Shown: positions 1 to 7,261 of the stretch, one piece after another
Layout of the letters: each line of letters opens with the position of its first letter
Position numbering within the stretch: the first letter of the stretch is position 1
NCBI GenBank assembly: GCA_007121075.1
Contig: SKMK01000036.1
Coordinates: 1-45,198, forward strand
Origin: Syntrophomonadaceae bacterium
GTDB lineage: Bacteria; Bacillota; Dethiobacteria; DTU022
DNA length: 45,198 bases
Direction: 5' to 3'
Translations under genes and position numbers: made by a program
The notes under the pieces: model-generated
What the model was told of the DNA's origin: nothing
Database searches by the model: none
Seen by the model: only the letters and a program-made list of their open reading frames with translations

Positions 1-137
1 ACTGCTTCCCTTCATCGAAAGGTATTGGGCACCTCGAGTACACTAAACATTATATGCATGGCACAAAATCTTGTCAATAGCAGACCTAAATTTTTGTGTC
101 CCTGAAATTTTTAAGTAAATTTTTATCGCCCAGGCTA

Positions 138-1016
138 TTAATTGTTTTGTCCGCCCACCTCGACCAGGTAAGAACTGCCCGACTGCATGTCGATGACCAT
201 CATTTTATCAGCGGGCAAAACTCCTTCGAGGCCGGCCAGCAGTTTTACTGCTTCACCAGCCTGGTAAGCAGCCAGCATGGCCGGGGTAAAAGCCGGATTG
301 CCCAGCTTAACCTCCACCCCCTGGCTGGCCCCACTTTCCCTGACATTGCCGTAAATCAGGGAAAGGAGCGGGCGCTCCGACCTGATTACGGCCAGCTGGC
401 CGATAAAACCGGCTATCGCACCGTGGACCATGGCCAAACCCAGTTGGCCGCACACTTCTTCCAGCTCAAAACGGGAAGGCAGGTTATCCAGGCAATCTAA
501 AACCAGGTGGCAGCTGGAAAAAATTGAGCTCATATTGGAACGTTCCCCGCGGCAGTGGTGAACTTCCACCTCCAGGGAACTGTTTATTTCAGAAATCCGC
601 CTGGCTGCTTCAAATGCTTTCGATTGGCCTATTGTTGATTCGGTAGCCAGCAGCTGGCGGTTCAGGTTGCTCTCAGAAAAATTATCACCGTCAATTATGA
701 CCAGCTTACCCACCCCCATGCGGCCCAGAAGTTCCAGGGCAAAACCGCCCAATCCTCCCGCGCCGACCACCCCGATCGAGGAAGCAAGCAATTTTTTCTG
801 CCCTTCCAACCCGAGGCTGCCTATACTGCGCTGGTAACGTTCCGGAATTACTTCGCTTTCCAGGGCGGCAATCTCGACCCACCGCCCGGCCAGGTCGTGC
901 AGGCAGGCCAATTCCCCGACAGCAGCCACCGAAATGCTCAAATACTTTTCACCGGCCGGATTTACCTTTTCGGCTGCTTTTTGTAAGACAGCTTCTCGGA
1001 GTTGGTTCTTATCCAT
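138..1016 (-). CDS. ThiF/MoeB/HesA-family adenylyltransferase-like protein
   Basis: A 292-residue member of the E1-like ThiF/MoeB/HesA family, whose members adenylate the C-terminus of small sulfur-carrier proteins. A Rossmann-type ATP site is visible at about residues 80-95 (GVVGAGGLGG), followed by the family motif DGDNFSESNLNRQLL and LVLDCLDN. The usual CxxC pairs of a zinc site, present in MoeB and ThiF, are absent, and there is no obvious conjugating cysteine in the C-terminal half. It is therefore closer to the HesA-like proteins of anaerobes than to true MoeB. The N-terminal 70 residues precede the E1 fold and have no recognisable domain. It is the last gene of the rplU-to-rsfS block. 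A role in molybdenum/tungsten cofactor or thiamine sulfur transfer is possible; the substrate cannot be read from sequence. The start is ATG with a weak purine-rich site immediately upstream. Confidence 0.8.
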   Translation of the reverse strand: MDKNQLREAVLQKAAEKVNPAGEKYLSISVAAVGELACLHDLAGRWVEIAALESEVIPERYQRSIGSLGLEGQKKLLASSIGVVGAGGLGGFALELLGRMGVGKLVIIDGDNFSESNLNRQLLATESTIGQSKAFEAARRISEINSSLEVEVHHCRGERSNMSSIFSSCHLVLDCLDNLPSRFELEEVCGQLGLAMVHGAIAGFIGQLAVIRSERPLLSLIYGNVRESGASQGVEVKLGNPAFTPAMLAAYQAGEAVKLLAGLEGVLPADKMMVIDMQSGSSYLVEVGGQNN

Positions 1017-1077
1017 ACCTCTTCACCCGCCGCCAGCATTTAATTTATCCGTCACCTGTTGAATCCGCTCGTTGGGC

Positions 1078-1470
1078 TTATTCGTTGAGAAGGAAAGAAC
1101 CGTCTGGTTCCTCTTCCAGGTCAACCTGGGGTGCTTCCGACCAGAGCCTTTCCAGGTCGTAGAATTCCCTTGATTCCGGTTGAAAAATATGGATAACAAC
1201 CGAACCGTAATCAAGGACTACCCACCAACCTTCACGGTAACCTTCAACCCGAGAGGCATAATAGCCCTCTTTCTTGAGCTTTTCTGTAAGGTGATCACAA
1301 ATGGCATGGACCTGGATCGCCGTCGCTCCGGTCCCGATTATAAAGTAATCCGCTATAATCGATACTTTCCCTACTTCCAGCAAAAGCATATCCTGCGCTT
1401 TCTTTTCCGCCGCCAGCTTAACGGCCATTGAAGCCAATTCCCGGGAGCCGCTGTCTGGTTCCCGTGTCAA
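1078..1470 (-). CDS. rsfS: Ribosomal silencing factor RsfS (Iojap/YbeB)
   Basis: RsfS binds ribosomal protein L14 on the 50S subunit and blocks subunit joining when nutrients are short. The whole protein is one RsfS domain, with the family signatures ADYFIIGTGAT, VEGYREGWWVVLDYG and VVIHIFQPESREFYDLERLW. About 130 residues is the normal length. Two in-frame TTG codons lie near the start. The one at 1470 is chosen because GGAGG at 1480-1484 lies 9 nt upstream of it, whereas the TTG at 1476 is only 3 nt from the same site. It follows yqeK in the same direction, the standard Bacillota order nadD-yqeK-rsfS. Confidence 0.93.
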   Translation of the reverse strand: MTREPDSGSRELASMAVKLAAEKKAQDMLLLEVGKVSIIADYFIIGTGATAIQVHAICDHLTEKLKKEGYYASRVEGYREGWWVVLDYGSVVIHIFQPESREFYDLERLWSEAPQVDLEEEPDGSFLLNE

Positions 1471-1537
1471 ATACAATCACCTCCGTCTTTTAAACCTGCC
1501 CCACATTTAAACCATTCCCCGCCCGGCGGCACAGCAG

Positions 1538-2137
1538 TTATTTTAGATCACCAGGTCCTTTACCAGCCCTGTTTCTCTGTGCCTCCACCAGTTCGTTGCG
1601 AAAAGCAACCGACCGTGGGTGCAGCATTAACCCCCGTTCCAGCACCGATCTGATTGCAAATTCAACCGCTTCCAGTAAAGCCAGGTCGAGATCCTCAAGG
1701 GCGGCCTGCCTAATTTTATCAGCAGCGGGAAAATCCCTGCCCTTTTCGATATAATCAGCCAGGTAAACCACTTTTTCCAGCCTGTCCATCCCGCGGCGGC
1801 CGGTAGTGTGGTTGGCTACCGCCCGGATTATGTCCGGATCGGTAAGCTGCAAATCTTTTTCAAGCAAAGCTGCCCCTACCGTAGCGTGCAGCAGGCGCGA
1901 TTCCCGGCGGCTGATGCGGTCCAGGGGTATTCCCAGTTTTCCTGCTATCTCCACCAGTTCCCGCCCTGAAAATTGCTTGCCATAATCATGAACAATACCG
2001 GACAGGTAAGCCTTATTTTTATCGGCGCCGTACCGAGCAGCTAAATCCGCCGCGGCTTCCGCTACACCCAGGGAATGCTCAAACAGCTCATGATCAAGTT
2101 TTTCCCGCATCAAATCCTTGTAGTGGTCAGGTTGCAT
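1538..2137 (-). CDS. yqeK: YqeK family HD-domain Ap4A hydrolase
   Basis: YqeK proteins are HD-domain phosphohydrolases that split diadenosine tetraphosphate symmetrically to two ADP, using a di-iron site. The metal-ligand motifs are present in order: EHSLGV near residue 20, VHDYGK near 50, LLHATVG near 84, NHTTGR near 110, then LADYIEKGR. The 199-residue length fits the family. ATG at 2137 has AGGA about 9 nt upstream. It lies between the RRM protein gene and rsfS, on the same strand. The C-terminal tail after about residue 185 is basic and variable and has no known role. Confidence 0.9.
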   Translation of the reverse strand: MQPDHYKDLMREKLDHELFEHSLGVAEAAADLAARYGADKNKAYLSGIVHDYGKQFSGRELVEIAGKLGIPLDRISRRESRLLHATVGAALLEKDLQLTDPDIIRAVANHTTGRRGMDRLEKVVYLADYIEKGRDFPAADKIRQAALEDLDLALLEAVEFAIRSVLERGLMLHPRSVAFRNELVEAQRNRAGKGPGDLK

Positions 2138-2190
2138 AGACTAATCCTATCTGCCTATCCAGGTTAAATAATAAAAAATAAATGCAGCCG

Positions 2191-2442
2191 CTACTGTTCC
2201 CGCGGCTTGGCCTCGTTAACAACCAGCTTCCGCCCTTCCAGTTCGGCACCGTTTGCCTTCTCCATGATCGCTTCCATCTGGTCCTCGTTTACTTCCACGA
2301 AACCGTAACCGCGGGAGCGCCCGGTAGCCCGTTCGGTAATAATCCGGCACTCCAGCACTTCGCCAAACTCGGAAAAAAACTTTTCCAGCTCGCCTTCTTT
2401 GGTACTCCAGGGAATGTTGCCTACATACAAAGTTTTTACCAT
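2191..2442 (-). CDS. Small RRM-type RNA-binding protein
   Basis: An 83-residue protein that is a single RNA-recognition motif. RNP2 is LYVGNI at residues 4-9 and RNP1 is RGYGFVEV at about 43-50, both with the aromatic residues that stack on RNA. Such stand-alone RRM proteins occur in cyanobacteria and some Clostridia, where they are linked to RNA chaperone or mRNA-binding roles; the target here is unknown. ATG at 2442 is preferred over the in-frame GTG at 2454, because that GTG is part of the GGAGGTG ribosome site itself, 11 nt upstream of the ATG. A perfect TATAAT (reverse strand, 2465-2470) lies just upstream, but its -35 is poor. The gene interrupts the usual nadD-yqeK pair. Confidence 0.88.
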   Translation of the reverse strand: MVKTLYVGNIPWSTKEGELEKFFSEFGEVLECRIITERATGRSRGYGFVEVNEDQMEAIMEKANGAELEGRKLVVNEAKPREQ

Positions 2443-2502
2443 TAAACAAAACACCTCCGCTTATATTATAACCTATTTACAGGTTAGTAGAACCGTTAAA
2501 CA

Positions 2503-3147
2503 TTAACCGGAGAGGTATAAACCATGTTTCTTGATGTATTGCTCAACCGGTTCAGGAGTCAAGTACTTGATCGTTTTGCCCAGGGCAACCCTTTCCCGGA
2601 TGTAAGTCGATGATACAGCCAGGGCCGGTATTTCCAGAAGGTGGACCTTGTTGACCATCTCGGGGTAAGCCCGATTTAAGGTTTCACGAAACCGATCCAG
2701 CGAGTAACCGGGCCTGGATACAGCTATAAAAGTGCAAAGCCTGAGCAGCTCTTCGTAATCTTTCCAGGTAAATATTTCTAAAATCGCATCAGCGCCGGTG
2801 ATAAAATACACTTCGGGGCCTTCTTTCTCACTGCCTGAAAAATGCCTTACTGTATCGATGGTATAAGTGGGAGCTTCCGTGTTAATCTCGACCGTGGATA
2901 CGAAAAAATAGGGGTTGGACATCACGGCCAGCGAAGTCATCAGATACCGGTGTTCGGGAAGAGAAATTGTTTCTTTTTCTTTGTGAGGAGGGGTTCCAGT
3001 GGGTACAAAAATCACGTAGTTCAAGTCAAACTGCTGCCTTGCCTCTTCGGCAGTTACCAGGTGCCCCATATGAATGGGGTCGAAAGTCCCGCCCATTAAT
3101 CCTATGTTCATCGCAGCAGCATTTCCATTGTTACGGAGAAAGAACAC
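2503..3147 (-). CDS. nadD: Nicotinate-nucleotide adenylyltransferase NadD
   Basis: NadD adenylates nicotinate mononucleotide to deamido-NAD in NAD synthesis. The nucleotidyltransferase motif GGTFDPIHMGHL is at the start of the fold, with GADAILEIFTWKDYEELL and the C-terminal ISSTYIR-type signature (VSSTYIRERVALGK) present. The family usually begins at the internal ATG at 3111 (MNIGLMGG). However, the GTG at 3147 has a perfect AAGGAG at 3157-3162 with 9-nt spacing, while the ATG has no good site, so a 12-residue N-terminal extension seems real. It starts 20 bp after obgE ends and is probably co-transcribed with it. Confidence 0.94.
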   Translation of the reverse strand: MFFLRNNGNAAAMNIGLMGGTFDPIHMGHLVTAEEARQQFDLNYVIFVPTGTPPHKEKETISLPEHRYLMTSLAVMSNPYFFVSTVEINTEAPTYTIDTVRHFSGSEKEGPEVYFITGADAILEIFTWKDYEELLRLCTFIAVSRPGYSLDRFRETLNRAYPEMVNKVHLLEIPALAVSSTYIRERVALGKTIKYLTPEPVEQYIKKHGLYLSG

Positions 3148-3167
3148 TTATGGCAACTCCTTTTACT

Positions 3168-4448
3168 TTATTCGTAGTAATAAAATTCTTCACCGCCAAT
3201 ACGAACGGTATCGCCTTCCGTGATCCCTTTTTTCTTCAACTCTTTGTCCAGGCCGATCTTACGGGTATAATTTTGAAAACGCTGCAGGGCTTCTTCATTC
3301 TCAAAGTCGGTCTTTGCCGCCATTCTTTCGATCGCCGTGCCTGTAACTTTAAAAACACCATCTTCCAGTTCCACCCTGATCGGTTCCTCCACAGCTTCCT
3401 CTACCCGAATTTCTTCTTCCGTTTCAACAGGCGGCCGCTCTTCAGCAAGTTCATTAATTCTCCTGAATAAAAAGCGGACCATTTCCTCAAGACCTTCACC
3501 GGTAACGGCAGAGATGCCAAAAACCGGGATATTTTCTTTTTCTGTTTCAGTGATTTCCTGCTTCAGTTTCTGCAGCCGCTCTTTAGTTCCGGGAAGATCC
3601 AGTTTGTTCCCGGCCAAAACTCTCGGGTACTTTATGAGCTGAGAACTGTAAGCTTCCAGTTCTTTTTTCAATAAACGGTATGCTTCACCGGGCTCCGGAT
3701 CCGCCCCGGGTGACAGGTCGATCAAAAAAAGCAGGAGCAGGTTTCTTTCAATATGCCTCAAAAAACGGTGACCCAGCCCGGCTCCCTGGTGAGCGCCTTC
3801 AATTAACCCGGGCAAATCGGCCACAATAAAACTACCCTCCTCGCCAACTTTTACCATTCCCAAGTTGGGGGCAAGGGTAGTAAATGGATAAGAGTCAACC
3901 TTCGGCTTTGCGGCAGTGATCCTGCTCAACAGGGTAGATTTACCCGCATTGGGTAATCCGACCAGTCCCACCTGGGCAATCAGTTTTAACTCAAGCTTAA
4001 TAGTTCGCTCTTCGCCAGGCAGCCCGTTTTCCGCCAGGCGGGGCACCCGGCGCCTGGAGGTGGCAAAGCGGGCATTGCCTTTCCCCCCTTTTCCGCCCCT
4101 GGCGATAAGCGCCTTCTGGCCTGCAGTTGTTAGATCGGCCAAAACATTGCCCTTTACGTCACGAACAACCGTGCCGGGAGGCACGGGCACAAATATATCC
4201 TCACCCCTGGCTCCATGCTGGTTTTTTCTTCGTCCGTGCTCGCCGTTTCCGGCCTTAAGGAGGCGGCGGTAACTCAGGTCGAGAAAGCTGTGTTTGGAAG
4301 AATCGGCCCACAGGTAAACATTACCTCCGTCGCCTCCGTCCCCCCCATCGGGACCGCCCTTGGGCACATACTTTTCCCTCCGGAACGAGACTGTACCATT
4401 ACCACCTCGGCCTCCGCGCACGACAAGCTCTAATTCGTCTACGAACAT
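3168..4448 (-). CDS. obgE: Obg family GTPase ObgE/CgtA
   Basis: Obg is an essential GTPase in 50S ribosome assembly and stringent signalling. Three domains are present in order: the glycine-rich Obg domain (residues 1-158), the G domain with G1 GLPNAGKS at 164-171, G3 DLPG at 211-214 and G4 NKLD at 281-284, and a C-terminal OCT domain (about 355-426) ending in a Tyr-rich tail. A Glu-rich linker (about 335-355) joins G and OCT domains. Length 426 is typical. ATG at 4448 has AGGGG 4 nt upstream. A terminator-like hairpin lies between rpmA and this gene, so it may be partly uncoupled from the ribosomal proteins. Confidence 0.96.
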   Translation of the reverse strand: MFVDELELVVRGGRGGNGTVSFRREKYVPKGGPDGGDGGDGGNVYLWADSSKHSFLDLSYRRLLKAGNGEHGRRKNQHGARGEDIFVPVPPGTVVRDVKGNVLADLTTAGQKALIARGGKGGKGNARFATSRRRVPRLAENGLPGEERTIKLELKLIAQVGLVGLPNAGKSTLLSRITAAKPKVDSYPFTTLAPNLGMVKVGEEGSFIVADLPGLIEGAHQGAGLGHRFLRHIERNLLLLFLIDLSPGADPEPGEAYRLLKKELEAYSSQLIKYPRVLAGNKLDLPGTKERLQKLKQEITETEKENIPVFGISAVTGEGLEEMVRFLFRRINELAEERPPVETEEEIRVEEAVEEPIRVELEDGVFKVTGTAIERMAAKTDFENEEALQRFQNYTRKIGLDKELKKKGITEGDTVRIGGEEFYYYE

Positions 4449-4493
4449 TAGCCCCTGATCACCTGCAGCGCTGCCAGTAAAGTAAAGGTCAAG

Positions 4494-4524
4494 TTAAACA
4501 AAGGCCCGGGATTCTACCCGGACC
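4494..4524 (-). terminator. Intrinsic terminator after rplU-rpmA
   Basis: On the minus strand, arms at 4517-4524 and 4503-4510 (GGTCCGGG / CCCGGGCC, one G-U pair) form an 8-bp GC-rich stem with a 6-nt loop, followed by TTTGTTT. It is 9 bp after the rpmA stop and about 45 bp before obgE, so it probably attenuates read-through rather than fully separating the genes. Confidence 0.68.
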
Positions 4525-4532
4525 ATTTTATC

Positions 4533-4805
4533 CTAGTTTGCCGCCGCGCCTTCTAATGGCAGTACGCTAACCTGCTTTTTGGCACGATTGGTATGTTCAA
4601 AAACCACGCGGCCGTCGGCCTTGGCAAATAATGTATCATCGCCACCCCTGCCGACGTTAATGCCCGGGTGGAACCTGGTCCCTCTCTGGCGCACAATAAT
4701 GCTTCCGGCCTTGACAACCTGACCGCCATAACGTTTTACACCCAGTCGTTTCGCATTACTGTCACGGCCGTTGCGGGAACTGCCAACTCCTTTTTTATGA
4801 GCCAT
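4533..4805 (-). CDS. rpmA: 50S ribosomal protein L27
   Basis: L27 reaches the peptidyl-transferase centre with its N-terminus and helps place tRNA. The 90-residue protein shows the family core [19 protein letters not shown], then [21 protein letters not shown] and [16 protein letters not shown]. It begins directly MAHKKGVG. The cleavable leader found on L27 of most Bacillota (removed by the protease Prp) is missing, and no prp gene lies between rplU and rpmA. That is internally consistent: no leader and no processing protease. It is 49 bp downstream of rplU in one operon. Confidence 0.97.
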   Translation of the reverse strand: MAHKKGVGSSRNGRDSNAKRLGVKRYGGQVVKAGSIIVRQRGTRFHPGINVGRGGDDTLFAKADGRVVFEHTNRAKKQVSVLPLEGAAAN

Positions 4806-4854
4806 TTATGACACCTCTCTTTCATACCTGCCCTTATAGTTTAAAATTAATGTT

Positions 4855-5166
4855 TTAACTGTTGATTTTTTCAATCATGACATCGCTGTAAGGCTGGCGA
4901 TGCCCTTTCTTGCGACTGTAATTCTTTTTCGGTTTATACTTGTAAACCGTAATTTTACGGCCGCGCCCGTTGTTCAATAATTTACCCTCTACGTTGCAGT
5001 TATCCAGGTAGGGATTGCCAACCTGCACTTCGTCCCCGTTTTTACACAGCAGGACTCGCTCAAAGATAACCGCCTCGCCTTTCTCTGCCGGCAATTTTTC
5101 CACGCGGATCGTTTTGCCTTCCTCCACGTGGTACTGTTTGCCGCCCGTTTCAATAATTGCGTACAT
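4855..5166 (-). CDS. rplU: 50S ribosomal protein L21
   Basis: L21 is a 50S protein that binds 23S rRNA. The 103-residue product begins [17 protein letters not shown] and ends with the basic [18 protein letters not shown] segment typical of the family. ATG at 5166 is chosen because it matches the family start and has AGGGGG 7 nt upstream; the reading frame remains open for 14 codons further, but those add no family sequence. It is first in the operon rplU-rpmA and is read from a strong promoter at 5259-5287. Confidence 0.96.
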   Translation of the reverse strand: MYAIIETGGKQYHVEEGKTIRVEKLPAEKGEAVIFERVLLCKNGDEVQVGNPYLDNCNVEGKLLNNGRGRKITVYKYKPKKNYSRKKGHRQPYSDVMIEKINS

Positions 5167-5252
5167 AAACAAACCCCCTGTAAGGACTCGCCGAATCAGG
5201 TAGCCCAAGTTTTACGGGGCTTTTAAGACCATCTTCGTGCGGTTTCAATCTA
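5167..5252 (-). promoter_or_regulatory. rplU 5' leader
   Basis: About 85 nt of untranslated leader lie between the predicted start site and rplU. They contain a small stem (AGCCC / GGGCT around a 10-nt loop). Bacillota often have an L21 leader RNA that autoregulates rplU. I cannot confirm that structure here; a covariance-model search would decide. Confidence 0.3.
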
Positions 5253-5258
5253 TTGCAG

Positions 5259-5287
5259 AGTTTAACACGCACCCACGACTTTGTCAA
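5259..5287 (-). promoter_or_regulatory. Sigma-A-type promoter for rplU
   Basis: On the minus strand, -35 TTGACA (5282-5287, perfect consensus), 17-bp spacer, and -10 TAAACT (5259-5264). It explains transcription of rplU-rpmA(-obgE), which here is cut off from rng by the divergent tup genes. Confidence 0.82.
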
Positions 5288-5332
5288 TCAAATTGGCGCT
5301 TTCCGGGGCAGATAGCTTTTCCTGCTTTCCAC

Positions 5333-5376
5333 AGGTGACATATTATCATGATAATTAATAAGGTGACATTATCACG
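5333..5376. repeat. Direct repeats and palindrome, possible operator
   Basis: AGGTGACAT(AT)TATCA occurs twice, at 5333-5348 and 5361-5374, 28 bp apart. The first copy runs into a perfect 14-bp palindrome, ATTATCATGATAAT (5342-5355). The block sits between the divergent rplU and tup promoters, 30 bp upstream of the tup -35. It looks like a regulator-binding site, but I recognise no known consensus and it does not match the ModE box. Confidence 0.4.
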
Positions 5377-5405
5377 TCCTAACCACACAAATTTTATCCC
5401 AAAAC

Positions 5406-5434
5406 TTGACGGTGCTTTCTGCTTGTTATAAAAT
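5406..5434 (+). promoter_or_regulatory. Sigma-A-type promoter for tupABC
   Basis: TTGACG (5406-5411), 17-bp spacer, TAAAAT (5429-5434). The predicted start near 5441 leaves a leader of about 218 nt before tupA. Together with the leader terminator this is the expected layout of a transcription-attenuated operon. Confidence 0.75.
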
Positions 5435-5440
5435 GCTCAT

Positions 5441-5658
5441 GGACCAGGAATTGAATAGCACTACCTTCGATCCATTTTATCTAAGGTTTGCCTCTTTGGG
5501 TGAGCTAGGGTAAATGGACGTCAGGGTACAGGTGGAAACGGCTGTGCCTCCCGTTGCGGAAAGAAGGATTGTTCGGATCTGACTGAGCATAATCGCATTT
5601 TCCAACGGGAACTGCGATTTTTTTATGATTCAGATCCTGGGAGGGGGTATCACCGGCC
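5441..5658 (+). promoter_or_regulatory. Structured tupA leader, candidate metal-cofactor riboswitch
   Basis: The 5167-5658 stretch has no gene; this half is a leader RNA rich in pairings. Visible stems: TCCATTT 5471-5477 with AAATGGA 5512-5518; GGTACAG 5525-5531 with CTGTGCC 5542-5548; GGATCTGA 5575-5582 with TCAGATCC 5630-5637, which encloses the intrinsic terminator. TCCCGTTG 5549-5556 is perfectly complementary to CAACGGGA 5603-5610 inside the terminator loop, so the two structures are mutually exclusive. That is the terminator/antiterminator logic of a riboswitch. Upstream of a tungstate importer, the molybdenum/tungsten cofactor (Moco/Tuco) class is the natural candidate. The segment GCCTCCC...GGAAAG loosely recalls that class, but this is from memory and unverified. 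Confidence 0.5.
5591..5624 (+). terminator. Intrinsic terminator within the tupA leader
   Basis: AATCGCA (5591-5597) pairs with TGCGATT (5613-5619), with further pairing of TTCC and GGAA-type bases inside, followed by a seven-T run at 5618-5624. It lies between promoter and tupA start, so it can only act as a conditional (leader) terminator. Confidence 0.72.
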
Positions 5659-6534
5659 ATGTCTTTAAAAATATTGAATAAACCACTCACAAAGTTTATG
5701 CTTTGTATTTTGGCCATCGGCTTTCTGGCGGCAGGCTGTACGCAAGAACCGGCGCCTGAAGAAGAGGGCCCAGGCGGAAATTTGAATAAAGGCAACCTCA
5801 CCCTGACTACTACAACCAGCACCTATGATTCAGGCCTGCTTGATTATATTAACACGATCTTTGAACAGGAAACCGGCCTGCGGGTGGAAGTAATTTCCCA
5901 GGGAACGGGCGCCGCCCTTGAAACAGGGAAACGGGGCGATGCCGATGCCCTGCTGGTGCATGATCGTGAAACTGAGCTGGAGCTGGTAGATGAAGGTTAT
6001 TTTGTTGATCGCCATGATGTGATGTACAATAACTTCATATTGATCGGCCCTGAAGCCGATCCGGCGGGGATAAAATCTGCAGACAATGCTGTCGTGGCTT
6101 TAGGATTGATCGCTGAAAACGAAAGCACTTTTGTTTCCCGCGGCGACGATTCGGGAACCCACCGGACGGAAATGAAATTATGGGAAAACGCCGGCATTAT
6201 CCCCGACGAAGAAGATTGGCACCTCTCCATCGGGCAGGGTATGGGCGATACCCTGCACCTGGCCGATCAAATTTTGGGCTATACGATAGCCGATCGGGGC
6301 ACCTACATCGCCGTTAAAGACAATCTGGAACTGACCCTTTTATTTGAGGGCGATCCCGATCTCTCCAACCAGTACGGGGTTATGGCCGTCAATCCCGACA
6401 GGCACCCCCACGTTGAATACAATTACGTTTCGAAGTATATCGAATTTTTAATCTCGGACCGGGGCCAGGAATTAATCGGTTCGTACCAGGTTGAAAGTGA
6501 AACCCTATTTTTCCCCGGTTTCGGATTAGAGTAA
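5659..6534 (+). CDS. tupA: Tungstate ABC transporter substrate-binding lipoprotein TupA
   Basis: TupA captures tungstate outside the membrane and hands it to TupB. An N-terminal lipoprotein signal is clear: charged start, hydrophobic run, then lipobox LAAGC with Cys27. Family signatures follow: TTTTSTYDSGLLDY, GTGAALETGKRGDADALLVH, MYNNFILIGPEADPA, FVSRGDDSGTHRTEMKLW and GQGMGDTL. The TTTSTxxSGLL and SRGDxSGTH blocks separate TupA from ModA and from phosphate- or sulfate-binding proteins. Length 291 is normal. The GGGAGGGGG site 12 nt before the ATG at 5659 is adjacent to the TCAGATCC arm of the leader. Tungsten in such anaerobes serves aldehyde:ferredoxin oxidoreductases and formate dehydrogenases, neither of which is in this window. 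Confidence 0.93.
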   Translation: MSLKILNKPLTKFMLCILAIGFLAAGCTQEPAPEEEGPGGNLNKGNLTLTTTTSTYDSGLLDYINTIFEQETGLRVEVISQGTGAALETGKRGDADALLVHDRETELELVDEGYFVDRHDVMYNNFILIGPEADPAGIKSADNAVVALGLIAENESTFVSRGDDSGTHRTEMKLWENAGIIPDEEDWHLSIGQGMGDTLHLADQILGYTIADRGTYIAVKDNLELTLLFEGDPDLSNQYGVMAVNPDRHPHVEYNYVSKYIEFLISDRGQELIGSYQVESETLFFPGFGLE

Positions 6535-6562
6535 GCTCAATCCATCTGGAGGTATATAAAAA

Positions 6563-7261
6563 TTGTCCCTGCTACTGGAAGGAATTTTGGAAGCTTTAAG
6601 GTTGATTACATCTTTTGACCCGGATCTGCTGCAAATTGTATTCCTGTCGCTCAGGGTTTCTGTCATCGCGATCGTAATCGCCACCCTGATCGGGGTGCCA
6701 CTGGGCGCATTCCTGGGGCTGAAATCGGAAAAAAAGACCCGCCTTTTAAACAAGATTATTTTTACTTTTATGGGCATGCCACCCGTTGTAGGCGGGTTGA
6801 TCATTTACCTTCTCCTGTCCAGGCAAGGTCCCCTGGGAGTACTGGGCCTGCTTTACACCCCTTCAGCGATGATCATTGCCCAGGTGCTACTCGCCACGCC
6901 GATCATTACCGGTTTAACCCTGGTCGGAATCAGGGCCAGGGGCACGGAAATAGTTGAAACGGCCCGTTCGCTCGGCGCTGATTCGGCCCTGGCCACCTGG
7001 ACGGTAGTTAAAGAATCCCGCCTCGCGATTCTCGGGGCGGTTATAACCGGTTTCAGCCGGGTCATCGCCGAAGTCGGGGCAGTCATGATCGTCGGGGGTA
7101 ATATTGCGGGGCGGACCAGGGTAATGACCACCGCCATAGTCCTGGAGACAAGGAGAGGCAACTTCGAGCTGGCCATTGGGCTGGGCATTATCCTGTTGAT
7201 CCTGGCCTTTGTAATTAATTCATTCCTTTACAATATCCAGACAGGAGGGCAGGACAATTAA
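6563..7261 (+). CDS. tupB: Tungstate ABC transporter permease TupB
   Basis: Membrane permease of the tungstate importer: 232 residues with about five to six membrane segments. The cytoplasmic EAA-type loop that docks the ATPase is ETARSLGADSALATWTVVKESRLAILGAVITGFSR in substance (about residues 133-165), and the C-terminal half ARVMTTAIVLETRRGNFELA type sequence is characteristic of TupB. The start is TTG at 6563 with GGAGG (6548-6552) 10 nt upstream. It is 28 bp downstream of tupA and overlaps the start of tupC, so the three genes form one operon. Confidence 0.92.
   Translation: MSLLLEGILEALRLITSFDPDLLQIVFLSLRVSVIAIVIATLIGVPLGAFLGLKSEKKTRLLNKIIFTFMGMPPVVGGLIIYLLLSRQGPLGVLGLLYTPSAMIIAQVLLATPIITGLTLVGIRARGTEIVETARSLGADSALATWTVVKESRLAILGAVITGFSRVIAEVGAVMIVGGNIAGRTRVMTTAIVLETRRGNFELAIGLGIILLILAFVINSFLYNIQTGGQDN

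Noticed and set aside
1-137. Window start downstream of the thiF-like gene
   Set aside because: No coding region, hairpin with T run, or promoter could be supported in this short edge stretch.
1023-1214. 63-codon reading frame on the minus strand
   Set aside because: It lies in another frame of rsfS, has no ribosome site and no family-like sequence.
5521-5560. T-box-like stretch in the tupA leader (AGGTGGAAACGG)
   Set aside because: Resemblance to AGGGTGGNACC is partial, the downstream gene is a tungstate transporter rather than an amino-acid gene, and no specifier stem was visible.
5505-5822. 105-codon minus-strand frame across the tupA leader
   Set aside because: It overlaps the structured leader and the tupA start in antisense, with no ribosome site or protein-like features.
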